Below, piece after piece: positions 50,385 through 59,386 of a DNA stretch of 61,751 nucleotides (position 1 is the first letter of the stretch; each line of letters begins with the position of its first letter). Source of the DNA: an uncultured Clostridium sp. (lineage in GTDB: Bacteria; Bacillota; Clostridia; Lachnospirales; Lachnospiraceae); NCBI GenBank assembly GCA_900542035.1, contig UQMJ01000017.1, forward strand, positions 1 to 61,751, read 5' to 3'. The notes below the pieces were generated by a model. It searched no databases. It was not told where the DNA came from and saw nothing but the letters and a program-made list of their open reading frames with translations. The position numbers were made by a program, and so were the translations under genes.

Positions 50385-53147
50385 TCACTCCTCTTTTTCT
50401 TCTATTGTTTCAAAACGGACCGGCTGGCTCTTCCGTTTTTTCAGCGTTTCCAGAATCACGATAAATGCAATCAGAATCACACTTCCTAAGGTAATCAGGA
50501 TTCCTTCTTTTAATCCCTGCGGCTGGTATTTCATGGAAATAGTATGACGGCCTTCCGTCAGATCCACTCCTAAAAAGGTATCAAACAGCTTCCTGCCTTC
50601 CACTGGCTTTCCATCGACCCGAATCTCCCATCCCTTATCGTAGGGAATGGAAGTAAACAGCGTTCCCGCATATCCTGCCGTAATCTCGCCTTCTAACTCT
50701 GTGTCATTCCATCTGGTCAGATTCCATGGCATCCGGTTTAAAATATCGCAGGTTTCTGCCAATCCGGTTTCGTCAAACCGATAGACCCGCACATCCATAA
50801 TCTGGCTGCTGTCGCAGGTCATGGACAGATTCTGGCCGCTTTCCAGATAGCCAAGCTCTAAGAGATACCCTCTGTCCACATTTTCAAAGGTTTTGGACTC
50901 TTCCCCCAGGTTTACCGTTACTTCTTTTAACTTCCGGTTCATCACAAAGGCGTAGTATTCTCCGGATTCTTCTATGGCAACTTCATACTGGTTTCCAAAT
51001 ACTTCCCCATAGGTTTCTAAAAGTACCGGACTAGCTCCTACCGCCATACACAGGTCGTTCTGCACATCGGCTGGATTCGCCATATCAAGCTGCCAGTACT
51101 CCTCTAAACTGCTGTCAATTACAAATCCCAGAGGCAGGGTGTAATCGTTCTCATACAGATAGGTTTCTCCTGACTCTGCCACATAGGACATATGAGTTTC
51201 ATACACCGGTTTTTCGGAATATAAGGCATACCGGATGCTGAACAGGGCGTCTACCAGGGGAGTGCTTCCCGTAATGCTGTACGCATTGGTAGAACTTTCA
51301 CATCCTATTTTCTTGAAAAATGCAGACAAATCGGCATTGGCTGTAGAAGAAAACAGGGAGACGGAAGGAAAATTCATCCAGGCGCCGTCATTTTTCGTCT
51401 TTCTTGTTACCTTTTCCACTCGGAAAAAGCTGTCATTTGGAAGCAGATCTCCGACTAATTCCCGAACGTCTTCATTGTCTTTTACATAACTGGTACGGCT
51501 TGTGGTCGTAACGGACGTAACTGCCATATTTACCGCTGATTCTATGGATACCAGGCCCAGCGTCATCAAAATCAGGGTATTTCTGCCGACGCGCCGCTTC
51601 ATAAACAGCCACATCAGCCCTGCGTAAGCAGCCAGGAAGATCAGCGCCACATAAAATACCGCAAAATGGAAGTGCTCTTCCGTAACCAGTTTTTCTGCCA
51701 GAATCACAAATCCGGCAGATGCAAAAAAGGCGGCTGACAAATGACGGACCGGCATTTCCCTTAAATGCACATAAGCCCGATAGCAGATGACCAGCATCAA
51801 AAAGATGTAAATAAAGGACTGACGGCAGGGAAGGCTGTTGGGATAGTGGAACCCATGCCAGATAAAATTTAATACGTTTACGGAAAAGCTGGCGTAAAAC
51901 ATAAGGAGCATTCCCGAATATACGGCCTTTTCCTTTAAAGAGATCTGCCTGCAGCCCAGATACAGCAAAAACAGCAGAAATACGGCTACTCCGCAGTAAA
52001 TATTCGGCCAGTGATCCAGACCGATTTCTGTCTCTACATTGCCGATATGACGGGCAATCATATCGAATATGGAAAAATAGGAACTTACGGTCTTTGGAAA
52101 GTTAAAGTCTCCGGAAGCCGTCGCCTGAAGGGCAAAAATCTCCGGAAGCAGCACTGCCGCTGCCAGACCTCCTGCAAGCAGCGAATAAATGGTAAACTGC
52201 CTGACTGCTGTAAACAGGCGTTTCCATCCATTCCACCCTTCCAGAATCAGAAGAGCCCCAAAATAGATAACCATAAAAATACAGACCATAATGGAGATAT
52301 AGTAATTGGAAAGGATGGACATTCCCAGGGCAATACAGTACAAAAGACCTTTCTGCTCTTTTACCAGGCGCTCCAGCCCCAGCATTACGATTGGGAACAG
52401 CACGATGCAGTCCAGCCACATAATGTTCCAGCTATAAGCGGCCATATAACCGGACAAGGCATAAAAAATTCCAAAAAAGGCGGCTCCGAAATCCCTGGTG
52501 TTGCAGTGTCTGCGCAGATACCAGGCCATAGAAAGACCTGCAAGTCCCGTCTTTAAGACAATGGAATAGGTCATAAACTCAATAATCAGGTTCTTTGGAC
52601 ACAGAACCAGAAGCCAGTTTAAAGGACTTGCCAGGTAATACGCGTACAAAGCAGCAAAGTTTACGCCCATTCCCACATCCCAGCTGTAAAGCAGACTTCC
52701 TCCATGAGTCAGCTTATACTGGAATTCTGAGAAAAACGGCGCATACTGGTGGTACATATCGGTTCTTAAAAAACTTTCCTCTCCAAATGGGAAAATTCCC
52801 CTTTGCAGGAAAATAATCAGCATGACCAGAACCGGAACAAGAAATGATGCTATCAGTCCGTCTCCTGGACGGATAAAGCTCCTGATACCGGTTTCTTCCG
52901 GAAATTCTTCAAACTCTTCCTCGAACTCTTCTTCAAATTCTTCCTCTGGTTCATTCCCTATTTCCCTCTCGATTCTCTCAGAATCTTCCGGTTCCTCCAC
53001 AAACAAATCCTCTTCCATCAGACGGCTGTATTCTTCCTGGGCGTTCTGCAATGCCTCTTTCGCCGGAAGTCCTTTTGTCTCTCTATCCTGCATATCCAGC
53101 AATTCCTCCAATTCTCTGGAAATCCGCTCTACTTCCTCGTGATCCAT
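50385..53147 (-). CDS. YfhO-family polytopic membrane protein
   Basis: Known family: YfhO-type GT-C-fold proteins, linked in Bacillus to lipoteichoic acid glycosylation. Seen: 920 residues with an acidic cytoplasmic N-terminus (about 1-95), including the tandem EEEFEEEFEEEFEEF, then about 12-13 hydrophobic segments (about 105-560), an outer beta-rich domain and a final helix (about 882-900, ILITLGSVILIAFIVIL). Polar GDGLIASFLVP and a TDMYHQYAPFFSEF motif follow the first helix, as in the family. It overlaps gtrA by 19 nt. Confidence 0.9.
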   Translation of the reverse strand: MDHEEVERISRELEELLDMQDRETKGLPAKEALQNAQEEYSRLMEEDLFVEEPEDSERIEREIGNEPEEEFEEEFEEEFEEFPEETGIRSFIRPGDGLIASFLVPVLVMLIIFLQRGIFPFGEESFLRTDMYHQYAPFFSEFQYKLTHGGSLLYSWDVGMGVNFAALYAYYLASPLNWLLVLCPKNLIIEFMTYSIVLKTGLAGLSMAWYLRRHCNTRDFGAAFFGIFYALSGYMAAYSWNIMWLDCIVLFPIVMLGLERLVKEQKGLLYCIALGMSILSNYYISIMVCIFMVIYFGALLILEGWNGWKRLFTAVRQFTIYSLLAGGLAAAVLLPEIFALQATASGDFNFPKTVSSYFSIFDMIARHIGNVETEIGLDHWPNIYCGVAVFLLFLLYLGCRQISLKEKAVYSGMLLMFYASFSVNVLNFIWHGFHYPNSLPCRQSFIYIFLMLVICYRAYVHLREMPVRHLSAAFFASAGFVILAEKLVTEEHFHFAVFYVALIFLAAYAGLMWLFMKRRVGRNTLILMTLGLVSIESAVNMAVTSVTTTSRTSYVKDNEDVRELVGDLLPNDSFFRVEKVTRKTKNDGAWMNFPSVSLFSSTANADLSAFFKKIGCESSTNAYSITGSTPLVDALFSIRYALYSEKPVYETHMSYVAESGETYLYENDYTLPLGFVIDSSLEEYWQLDMANPADVQNDLCMAVGASPVLLETYGEVFGNQYEVAIEESGEYYAFVMNRKLKEVTVNLGEESKTFENVDRGYLLELGYLESGQNLSMTCDSSQIMDVRVYRFDETGLAETCDILNRMPWNLTRWNDTELEGEITAGYAGTLFTSIPYDKGWEIRVDGKPVEGRKLFDTFLGVDLTEGRHTISMKYQPQGLKEGILITLGSVILIAFIVILETLKKRKSQPVRFETIEEKEE

Positions 53148-53575
53148 GGTTCGTCCCCTTTTTTTCTGGTATCTTTAAAAATCCAGAGCTTGCTGAATAC
53201 ATAGTTCATTACCAGATTTACTGCGGATACAATCAATTTTGCCACATAGTTGTTCCAGTTCATCCATCCGACCATAACAACCATCATAACCCATGTTAAG
53301 ACGCCTGAGGCGCCTCTGCAGGCTACAAACGCAGAAAATTCTTTCCACAGATACGCCGGACGGAAATTAAAATTGCGGAATACGATCAGCTTGTTTACCA
53401 CATAAGCAAAAGCCACTGCGGCAAGCCAGGACACTGCCTGGGCAATTTTGTAATCAATTCCGGACTCACACATCCCTGCATACACAACCCAGTCTACCAG
53501 GGTTGTCAGCACGCCGCAGACAATATAGGAAACCGTCTCATAATTCACGAACTTTTTCCATAATTTTTCTATCAT
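53129..53575 (-). CDS. GtrA-family membrane protein
   Basis: Known family: small four-helix proteins that help move lipid-linked sugars across the membrane. Seen: 148 residues, four hydrophobic segments, YIVCGVLTTLVDWVVY near the start and VNLVMNYVFSKLWIF at the end, the typical pattern. Overlap with the YfhO-type gene suggests that both act on one lipid-linked sugar for cell-surface glycosylation. Confidence 0.93.
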   Translation of the reverse strand: MIEKLWKKFVNYETVSYIVCGVLTTLVDWVVYAGMCESGIDYKIAQAVSWLAAVAFAYVVNKLIVFRNFNFRPAYLWKEFSAFVACRGASGVLTWVMMVVMVGWMNWNNYVAKLIVSAVNLVMNYVFSKLWIFKDTRKKGDEPWITRK

Positions 53576-53614
53576 GTTATGTTCTCCCTTTATTTTTATC
53601 CATCACATTTTTCT

Positions 53615-53643
53615 ATTCTACCGTTAGTTTCCCTACTTTGCAA
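53615..53643 (-). promoter_or_regulatory. Promoter of gtrA-yfhO-argH
   Basis: Minus strand: -35 TTGCAA (53643-53638), 17-nt spacer, -10 TAGAAT (53620-53615). The -35 overlaps the last codons of apbE. Confidence 0.6.
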
Positions 53644-54670
53644 GCAAATCCTTTGCTCCTTCTGAATAGTGGATTTTCTCATCCTCTGTGATGAAAAAAG
53701 CGTATATCCCTTCCAGGGAGTCAATCAGCTCCATTCCCTTTTCCAATCCCAGGGAAAAACAGGTGGTGCTGAGTCCGTCTCCGTCTACAGAAAGAGGCGA
53801 CACGATGGTCACATCCGTTAACCCGTTCTGATAAGGGTAACCGTCTCTGGGATTTAAAATATGATGGTAATTTACGCCGTCTTTGATAAAATTGCGTTCG
53901 TAAACGCCGGAAGACACGACAGACTGATCTCGGATTTCCAATACTGCCGCCTGTTCATACTGGTCTCCAAACGGTTTCCTAAGGCCAATCCGGAATGGCT
54001 CTCCACTTACCTGTTCTCCCAGGCAGAGCACATTGCCGCCCAGATTGATTACCGCGCTTTTCACGCCCTGTCCGGTTAAGTATTCCTTTATCCGGTCGGC
54101 AATATAGCCTTTTGCAATGGCTCCTAAATCCAGCTGGACCTGACCATCTTCCAGTTCTATCTGATTTCCCGTAACCGTAACCGCCTCATACCCAACTTTT
54201 TTTACCGCCTCTTTTATGGCGGCTTCTTGCGGAATCTGTTTTTTTCCGTCTGTAAACTTCCACAAATCTGACAGCGGCGCAATGGTAATATCAAAAGCTC
54301 CGTCTGACAGTCTGCTGTAATACAGGCCTTTTTCAATCAGCTCTGCAGTTTCTGTAGAAACCTCAATTACCCTTTCCTCCGGACTTCTGTGGTTAATCCG
54401 GTAAATGTCGCTTCCCTCTTTGGTTTTGCTGAGCATATTTTCATAGTACCGGCACAGTTCTTCACACCGGTCTAAAATAGCCGTATTTTCCGTATCGTAT
54501 AACGTAATCGTAATAAATGTATCAAATGCAAATGCAGAACGGGTAATCGGTTCTGTTTTCTTTCTGGTTCCTCCTAAGAAGCTGTAAAGAAACAGGGCCG
54601 CTGCTGCCAGGACAACCGCCAGCATCAGTCCTTTCTGCCATTTGCTTTCCTGCTTATTTTCTTTTAACAA
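53633..54670 (-). CDS. apbE: FAD:protein FMN transferase (ApbE family)
   Basis: Role (known family): attaches FMN covalently to redox membrane proteins outside the cytoplasm. Seen: one membrane segment (about 15-30 from the chosen start, LMLAVVLAAAALFLYSFL), AFDTFITITLYD, DLGAIAKGYIAD, VINLGGNVLCLG and HHILNPRDGYPY, the metal and FAD site motifs. Start uncertain: TTG 54670 (GAAAGG upstream) keeps the basic residues before the helix, and ATG 54625 is the alternative. A frame from 54799 crosses a terminator and is rejected. No flavoprotein target is adjacent. Confidence 0.9.
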   Translation of the reverse strand: MLKENKQESKWQKGLMLAVVLAAAALFLYSFLGGTRKKTEPITRSAFAFDTFITITLYDTENTAILDRCEELCRYYENMLSKTKEGSDIYRINHRSPEERVIEVSTETAELIEKGLYYSRLSDGAFDITIAPLSDLWKFTDGKKQIPQEAAIKEAVKKVGYEAVTVTGNQIELEDGQVQLDLGAIAKGYIADRIKEYLTGQGVKSAVINLGGNVLCLGEQVSGEPFRIGLRKPFGDQYEQAAVLEIRDQSVVSSGVYERNFIKDGVNYHHILNPRDGYPYQNGLTDVTIVSPLSVDGDGLSTTCFSLGLEKGMELIDSLEGIYAFFITEDEKIHYSEGAKDLLAK

Positions 54671-54693
54671 CGCTTGCTGCCTTTCTATCGCGG

Positions 54694-54736
54694 AAAGAAA
54701 ACCAGGGGCGTACCAGACCAATCCGGCAGCGCCCCT
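54694..54736 (-). terminator. Terminator after the aminotransferase gene
   Basis: Minus strand AGGGGCG pairs with CGCCCCT around a 19-nt loop and is followed by GGTTTTCTTTC. It argues for an apbE start downstream of it. Confidence 0.65.
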
Positions 54737-54761
54737 AATCCTTTGTCTTATCCGTATTTTT

Positions 54762-56057
54762 TTAATTATCCTTCCAATTTGCCAGCAGTTTCTCCACACT
54801 TACCAGCTTTACGCATAAAGAGAACAGATTCATTGCAATCTCCAGGTCGTTTAACGGCGGATAGGTTGGGGCAATCCGGATGTTGCTGTCTTTCGGATCC
54901 TTTCCATATGGGAATGCTGCTCCTGCGCCGGTCATGGTTACGCCGGCCTTTTTACATTTTGCCACGATCTCTTTTGCACAGCCGTCCATTGCTTCAAAAG
55001 AAATAAAGTAGCCGCCTTTCGGACAGGTCCACTCGCCGATGCCTAAACCGCCCAGTTCCCGTTCCAGGGTCTCTTCTACCAGTTCGAACTTCGGCCGCAG
55101 AATCTCTGCATGGCGTCTCATATGTTCAACCATGCCATGAATATCTTTAAAGAACCGGACATGACGCAGCTGGTTTACTTTGTCATGACCAATGGTCTGG
55201 TTCTTTAACTGATGGCGGATGTCTGCCAGGTTATTTAAAGAGGTTGCAAGCGCTGCCATACCCGAACCTGGGAAACTGATCTTAGAGGTTGAAGAGAACT
55301 TATATACCAAATCCGGATTTCCGGCTCTCTTGCACTCTGCCAGGATTTCGATTAAATGATCCTGATCATGGTCGTACAAATGATGAACGCCATAAGCATT
55401 GTCCCAGTAAATACGGAAATCTTTTGCCGCAGGTTTTAAACGCGCAAAACGGCGGACGGTTTCATCTGAATAGGAAATGCCCTGGGGATTGGAATACTTC
55501 GGCACGCACCAGATTCCCTTAATGGCCTCATCTTCGGATACGAGCTGTTCTACCAAATCCATATCCGGACCGGTTGGGGTCATTGGAATATTGATCATCT
55601 CAATTCCAAAATACTCGGTAATGGCAAAATGCCGGTCATATCCTGGAACCGGACATAAAAACTTAACCTTATCAAGCTTTGCCCATGGAGTGCTTCCCAT
55701 AACGCCGTGAGTCATAGAACGGGCAATGGTATCATACATGACATTTAAGCTGGAGTTTCCATAAATAATCAGATTCTCCGGATTTACCTCCATCATATCG
55801 GCCAACAGTTCTTTTGCTTCGCGGATTCCGTCTAAAACGCCGTAGTTGCGGCAGTCTGTGCCATCATCACAAGTCAAGTCCGAACTGCTGTTTAATACGT
55901 CCATCATGCCCATAGACAGATCCAACTGTTCTACGCATGGCTTTCCCCTGGACATATCCAGCTTCAAATCTTTTCCCTGGTATTCTCGGTACTGGGCTTT
56001 CAGGTTTTTTCTTAATTCCATCAGCTCTTCTTTTGTCATTTCAGCATATGGCTTCAT
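54762..56057 (-). CDS. Class I/II aminotransferase, MocR-like aspartate aminotransferase type
   Basis: Seen: 431 residues with the N-terminal DLKLDMSRGKPCVEQLDLS typical of a distinct aspartate aminotransferase branch, YGNSSLNVMYDTI, VPGYDRHFAI, the region WDNAYGVHHLYD, and the PLP-lysine stretch FSSTSKISFPGSG with Lys in STSKIS. No DNA-binding domain, so it is not a MocR regulator. Start: ATG 56057, AAGGAGG 8 nt upstream. Likely makes or uses aspartate/glutamate; exact specificity cannot be read. Divergent from the AMP-ligase gene. Confidence 0.88.
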   Translation of the reverse strand: MKPYAEMTKEELMELRKNLKAQYREYQGKDLKLDMSRGKPCVEQLDLSMGMMDVLNSSSDLTCDDGTDCRNYGVLDGIREAKELLADMMEVNPENLIIYGNSSLNVMYDTIARSMTHGVMGSTPWAKLDKVKFLCPVPGYDRHFAITEYFGIEMINIPMTPTGPDMDLVEQLVSEDEAIKGIWCVPKYSNPQGISYSDETVRRFARLKPAAKDFRIYWDNAYGVHHLYDHDQDHLIEILAECKRAGNPDLVYKFSSTSKISFPGSGMAALATSLNNLADIRHQLKNQTIGHDKVNQLRHVRFFKDIHGMVEHMRRHAEILRPKFELVEETLERELGGLGIGEWTCPKGGYFISFEAMDGCAKEIVAKCKKAGVTMTGAGAAFPYGKDPKDSNIRIAPTYPPLNDLEIAMNLFSLCVKLVSVEKLLANWKDN

Positions 56058-56193
56058 CAGTATTCCTCCTTGCATTTGTATGGTATGGGGTGTTGGGGAT
56101 GCCTTCCTTAATAAATATAGAGGACTTGGCATAATTGTGAATATGATAACACAAATTTTTCAAATATACTACCCCTAATTTTTACATCAGCAA

Positions 56194-56255
56194 TTGACTT
56201 TTCCTGAAAAATCGTGTATATTTTACTTTATTAGCAAAATACGTTAATGCATTAA
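56194..56255 (+). promoter_or_regulatory. Promoter and palindromic operator of the AMP-ligase gene
   Basis: -35 TTGACT (56194-56199), 17-nt spacer, -10 TATATT (56217-56222). A perfect 12-bp palindrome TTAATGCATTAA (56244-56255) lies in the leader 22 nt downstream of the -10, positioned as a roadblock operator. Confidence 0.65.
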
Positions 56256-56277
56256 AGTAAGCAGAAGGAGACTTATT

Positions 56278-57912
56278 ATGCCCATTACCGAATTGTTGGA
56301 AAAAAACTGCCGTCTGTACGGCGATGACATCAGTCTTGTGGAAATCAATCCGGAGCTTCCGGAAACGCGCCGCGTTACCTGGCGGGAATATAACTTAATT
56401 GAACCGTCTCCCGCTCCTTATTACCGCAGGGAAATTACCTGGAACGTATTTAATGAAAAGGCCAACCGGTTTGCCAATCTCCTTTTAAGTTCCGGAATTC
56501 ACAAAGGGGATAAAGTCGCCATTCTGCTGATGAACTGTCTGGAATGGCTTCCGATTTATTTTGGCATTTTAAAGACAGGCGCCCTGGCAGTGCCGTTAAA
56601 TTTCCGCTATTCCTCTGACGAAATCGCTTACTGTCTCAGCCTGTCAGAAGCTGACGTACTGGTATTCGGTCCGGAATTTATCGGTCGTGTCGAATCCATT
56701 GCAGATGAAATCAGCCGCAACCGCCTTCTGATCTTTGTCGGCGAAGGCTGTCCGTCTTTTGCAGAAGATTACCGAGCCCATGCGGCAAACTGTTCCAGCT
56801 CTTCTCCTAAGATCGACATCCGCGATGAGGATGAAGCGGCTATCTATTTTTCTTCCGGTACTACCGGCTTCCCAAAGGCCATTCTCCACACCCACGGCGC
56901 TTTGATGCACGCTGCCTTAGCCGAGCAGAAGCACCACGGCCAGACCAGGGATGATGTATTTTTATGCATTCCTCCCCTTTACCACACAGGAGCCAAAATG
57001 CACTGGTTCGGCAGCCTTCTTTCCGGAGGTAGGGCGGTGCTTTTAAAAGGCACCTCTCCTTCTGTTATTTTAGACGCGGTTTCTAAGGAACAGTGCACCA
57101 TTGTCTGGCTGTTGGTTCCCTGGGCCCAGGATATTTTAGACGCCCTGGATCGGGGCGATGTCAAACTGGAGGATTACCAGCTTTCCCAGTGGAGGCTGAT
57201 GCACATCGGCGCCCAGCCAGTTCCTCCCAGTATGATCAAGCGCTGGAGATCCTATTTTCCTCATCACCAGTACGACACCAATTACGGACTCAGCGAATCC
57301 ATCGGGCCTGGCTGCGTGCATCTGGGCGTGGATAACATTGAAAAAGCAGGCACAATCGGAAAAGCAGGATACGGCTGGGAAGTGAAAATTGTAGACAGCT
57401 CCGGCGCTCCGGTTCCAAAAGGCCAGGTAGGAGAACTGATTGTAAAAGGGCCTGGAGTGATGGTCTGCTATTACCGCGATCCCAAGGCTACGGCTGACGT
57501 TTTAAAAGACGGATGGCTGTATACCGGCGATATGGCCCAGGAAGACGAAGATGGATTTATTATGCTGGTAGACCGCAAGAAAGACGTGATTATCAGTGGC
57601 GGGGAAAATCTGTATCCGGTTCAGATTGAAGATTTCCTGCGCACCTATGAACCTGTTTACGATGTGGCTGTCATCGGACTTCCGGATAAGCGTCTGGGGG
57701 AAATTGCGGCCGCCGTCATCTCTGTAAAACAGGGCTTTTCCTGTACCGAGGAGGATATTAATCAGTTCTGTAAAAAACTGCCCCGCTACAAACGCCCCCA
57801 TAAGATCATTTTTGCAGACGTTCCCCGCAATCCAACCGGCAAGATTGAAAAGCCAAAACTCCGGACACTTTATGGCAGCAGCCGTCTGGTGGAAGCGCAA
57901 AACAGGGCATAA
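56278..57912 (+). CDS. AMP-dependent acyl-CoA synthetase/ligase
   Basis: Known superfamily: ANL enzymes activate carboxylates through acyl-adenylates. Seen: 544 residues, the P-loop-like YFSSGTTGFPKA (about 190-201), NYGLSESIG (about 338-346), the WLYTGDMA segment, hinge VDRKKDVIISGGENLYP and the late PTGKIEK catalytic Lys. It resembles FadD/CaiC-type fatty- or carboxylic-acid:CoA ligases. It is alone between promoter and terminator with no beta-oxidation or bai genes beside it, so the substrate is open. Confidence 0.9.
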   Translation: MPITELLEKNCRLYGDDISLVEINPELPETRRVTWREYNLIEPSPAPYYRREITWNVFNEKANRFANLLLSSGIHKGDKVAILLMNCLEWLPIYFGILKTGALAVPLNFRYSSDEIAYCLSLSEADVLVFGPEFIGRVESIADEISRNRLLIFVGEGCPSFAEDYRAHAANCSSSSPKIDIRDEDEAAIYFSSGTTGFPKAILHTHGALMHAALAEQKHHGQTRDDVFLCIPPLYHTGAKMHWFGSLLSGGRAVLLKGTSPSVILDAVSKEQCTIVWLLVPWAQDILDALDRGDVKLEDYQLSQWRLMHIGAQPVPPSMIKRWRSYFPHHQYDTNYGLSESIGPGCVHLGVDNIEKAGTIGKAGYGWEVKIVDSSGAPVPKGQVGELIVKGPGVMVCYYRDPKATADVLKDGWLYTGDMAQEDEDGFIMLVDRKKDVIISGGENLYPVQIEDFLRTYEPVYDVAVIGLPDKRLGEIAAAVISVKQGFSCTEEDINQFCKKLPRYKRPHKIIFADVPRNPTGKIEKPKLRTLYGSSRLVEAQNRA

Positions 57913-57927
57913 AACGCCCTGTTTTTT
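57898..57927 (+). terminator. Terminator overlapping the AMP-ligase stop
   Basis: AACAGGGC pairs with GCCCTGTT around a 7-nt loop that contains the TAA stop codon, followed by TTTT. Confidence 0.88.
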
Positions 57928-57953
57928 CCTTTCGTAAGAGCTTTCAACAAATC

Positions 57954-57996
57954 TTGACAGAATTTCTTCCAGGCGATACAATAATTAGCACGCTAA
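57954..57996 (+). promoter_or_regulatory. Promoter and MarR-type operator of the MATE operon
   Basis: Perfect -35 TTGACA (57954-57959), 17-nt spacer, -10 TACAAT (57977-57982), followed at once by the inverted repeat TTAGC-AC-GCTAA (57985-57996), which resembles MarR-family operators at multidrug efflux genes. No marR gene is adjacent. Confidence 0.75.
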
Positions 57997-58018
57997 CTAT
58001 TAAGAAAGGGGATTTTCT

Positions 58019-59377
58019 ATGTCACAGACAGAAAATAAAATGGGCACAATGCCTGTTTCAAAGCTGCTCTTTACCATGTCCCTGCCAATGATGATCTCTA
58101 TGCTGGTACAGGCTCTTTACAACATCATTGACAGTATTTTTGTCGCTCAAATCAGCGAAGCTGCCCTGACTGCAGTTTCCCTGGCCTTTCCGATCCAGAA
58201 TCTGATGATCGCCGTTTCTGCCGGAACCTGCGTCGGCGTAAACGCCCTCCTGTCCCGTTCCTTAGGCGAGGGACGTCGGGATGCCGCAAACCTGACCGCT
58301 GTAAACGGAGTCTTTCTGTCTCTGTTAAGTTATCTGGCCTTTGCGTTTCTGGGGCTGTTTTTCTCCCGCATTTATTTTTCCTCCCAGACAAGCAATCCTG
58401 AAATTATCGAAATGGGAATTGAATACTTAACCACTTGTACCGTCTTAGGATTTGGCATTTTCGGCGAAATGATGTTTGAACGTCTCTTACAGTCTACCGG
58501 ACGTACCATTTACAATATGTATTCTCAGGGCGCCGGCGCCATTATCAACATTATTTTAGACCCAATTTTAATTTTTGGTCTTTTTGGCGCGCCTGAAATG
58601 GGCATCCAGGGAGCGGCTCTTGCTACTGTTATCGGTCAGATTATTGCCATGATCCTGGCATACCTTTTTAATAAGAAGAAAAACACAGACATTGAACTGT
58701 CCTTCCGAGGCTTCCGGCCCCATGGCCATACCATCCGCACCATTTACGAAGTGGGCGTTCCCAGTATGATTATGCAGTCTATCAGTTCCATCATGCTGCT
58801 TGGTATGAACAAAATCTTAATCGCCTTCTCTGAGACTGCGGTTTCCGTTCTGGGCGTATACTTTAAGCTTCAGAGCTTTATCTTCATGCCGATTTTTGGT
58901 CTGAATAATGGTATGATTCCGATTATCGCCTATAACTACGGAGCGCAGAAGAAGCATAGAATTATCCATACCATTAAGCTTTCCATTATCAGCGCTGTAT
59001 CGATCATGTTAATTGGACTGATTATTTTCCAGATTTTCCCAAGGGAACTTCTGCTGATGTTCAACGCTTCCGAACATATGCTGGAAGTCGGCATTCCCGC
59101 CCTCCGGACTATCAGTCTCAGTTTCCTGTTTGCCGGCTACTGCATTATTGTAAGTTCTGTATTCCAGGCTCTCGGAAACGGCGTATACAGCCTGATCGTA
59201 TCGGTAATCCGCCAGATTTTAGGAATTCTGCCTTTAGCATACCTGTTTGCCAATGTCTTCGGGCTTCATGCCGTATGGCTGTCCTTCCCTCTGGCAGAGC
59301 TGCTTTCCGTACTGTTCAGTACCATCCTGTTTATCCGTATTTACCGGCTGAAAATCAAGCCGATAAGCGACCATTAA
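58019..59377 (+). CDS. MATE-family efflux transporter
   Basis: Known family: cation-coupled exporters of drugs and metabolites. Seen: 452 residues with 12 hydrophobic segments, NIIDSIFVAQI in the first repeat, the central GAGAIINIILDPILIFG, and the matching second-repeat LNNGMIPIIAYNYGA. DinF/NorM-like length. RBS AAAGGGG. First gene of a three-gene operon with the NYN protein and mntP. Substrate unknown. Confidence 0.93.
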   Translation: MSQTENKMGTMPVSKLLFTMSLPMMISMLVQALYNIIDSIFVAQISEAALTAVSLAFPIQNLMIAVSAGTCVGVNALLSRSLGEGRRDAANLTAVNGVFLSLLSYLAFAFLGLFFSRIYFSSQTSNPEIIEMGIEYLTTCTVLGFGIFGEMMFERLLQSTGRTIYNMYSQGAGAIINIILDPILIFGLFGAPEMGIQGAALATVIGQIIAMILAYLFNKKKNTDIELSFRGFRPHGHTIRTIYEVGVPSMIMQSISSIMLLGMNKILIAFSETAVSVLGVYFKLQSFIFMPIFGLNNGMIPIIAYNYGAQKKHRIIHTIKLSIISAVSIMLIGLIIFQIFPRELLLMFNASEHMLEVGIPALRTISLSFLFAGYCIIVSSVFQALGNGVYSLIVSVIRQILGILPLAYLFANVFGLHAVWLSFPLAELLSVLFSTILFIRIYRLKIKPISDH

Positions 59378-59386
59378 GGAGTTGTT

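Noticed and set aside
54671..54799. Longer ApbE start
   Set aside because: It would cross a terminator and overlap the aminotransferase stop.
56278..57912. Bile-acid CoA ligase BaiB
   Set aside because: The sequence as read does not resemble the BaiB pattern I know, and no bai genes flank it; only the ANL superfamily is supported.
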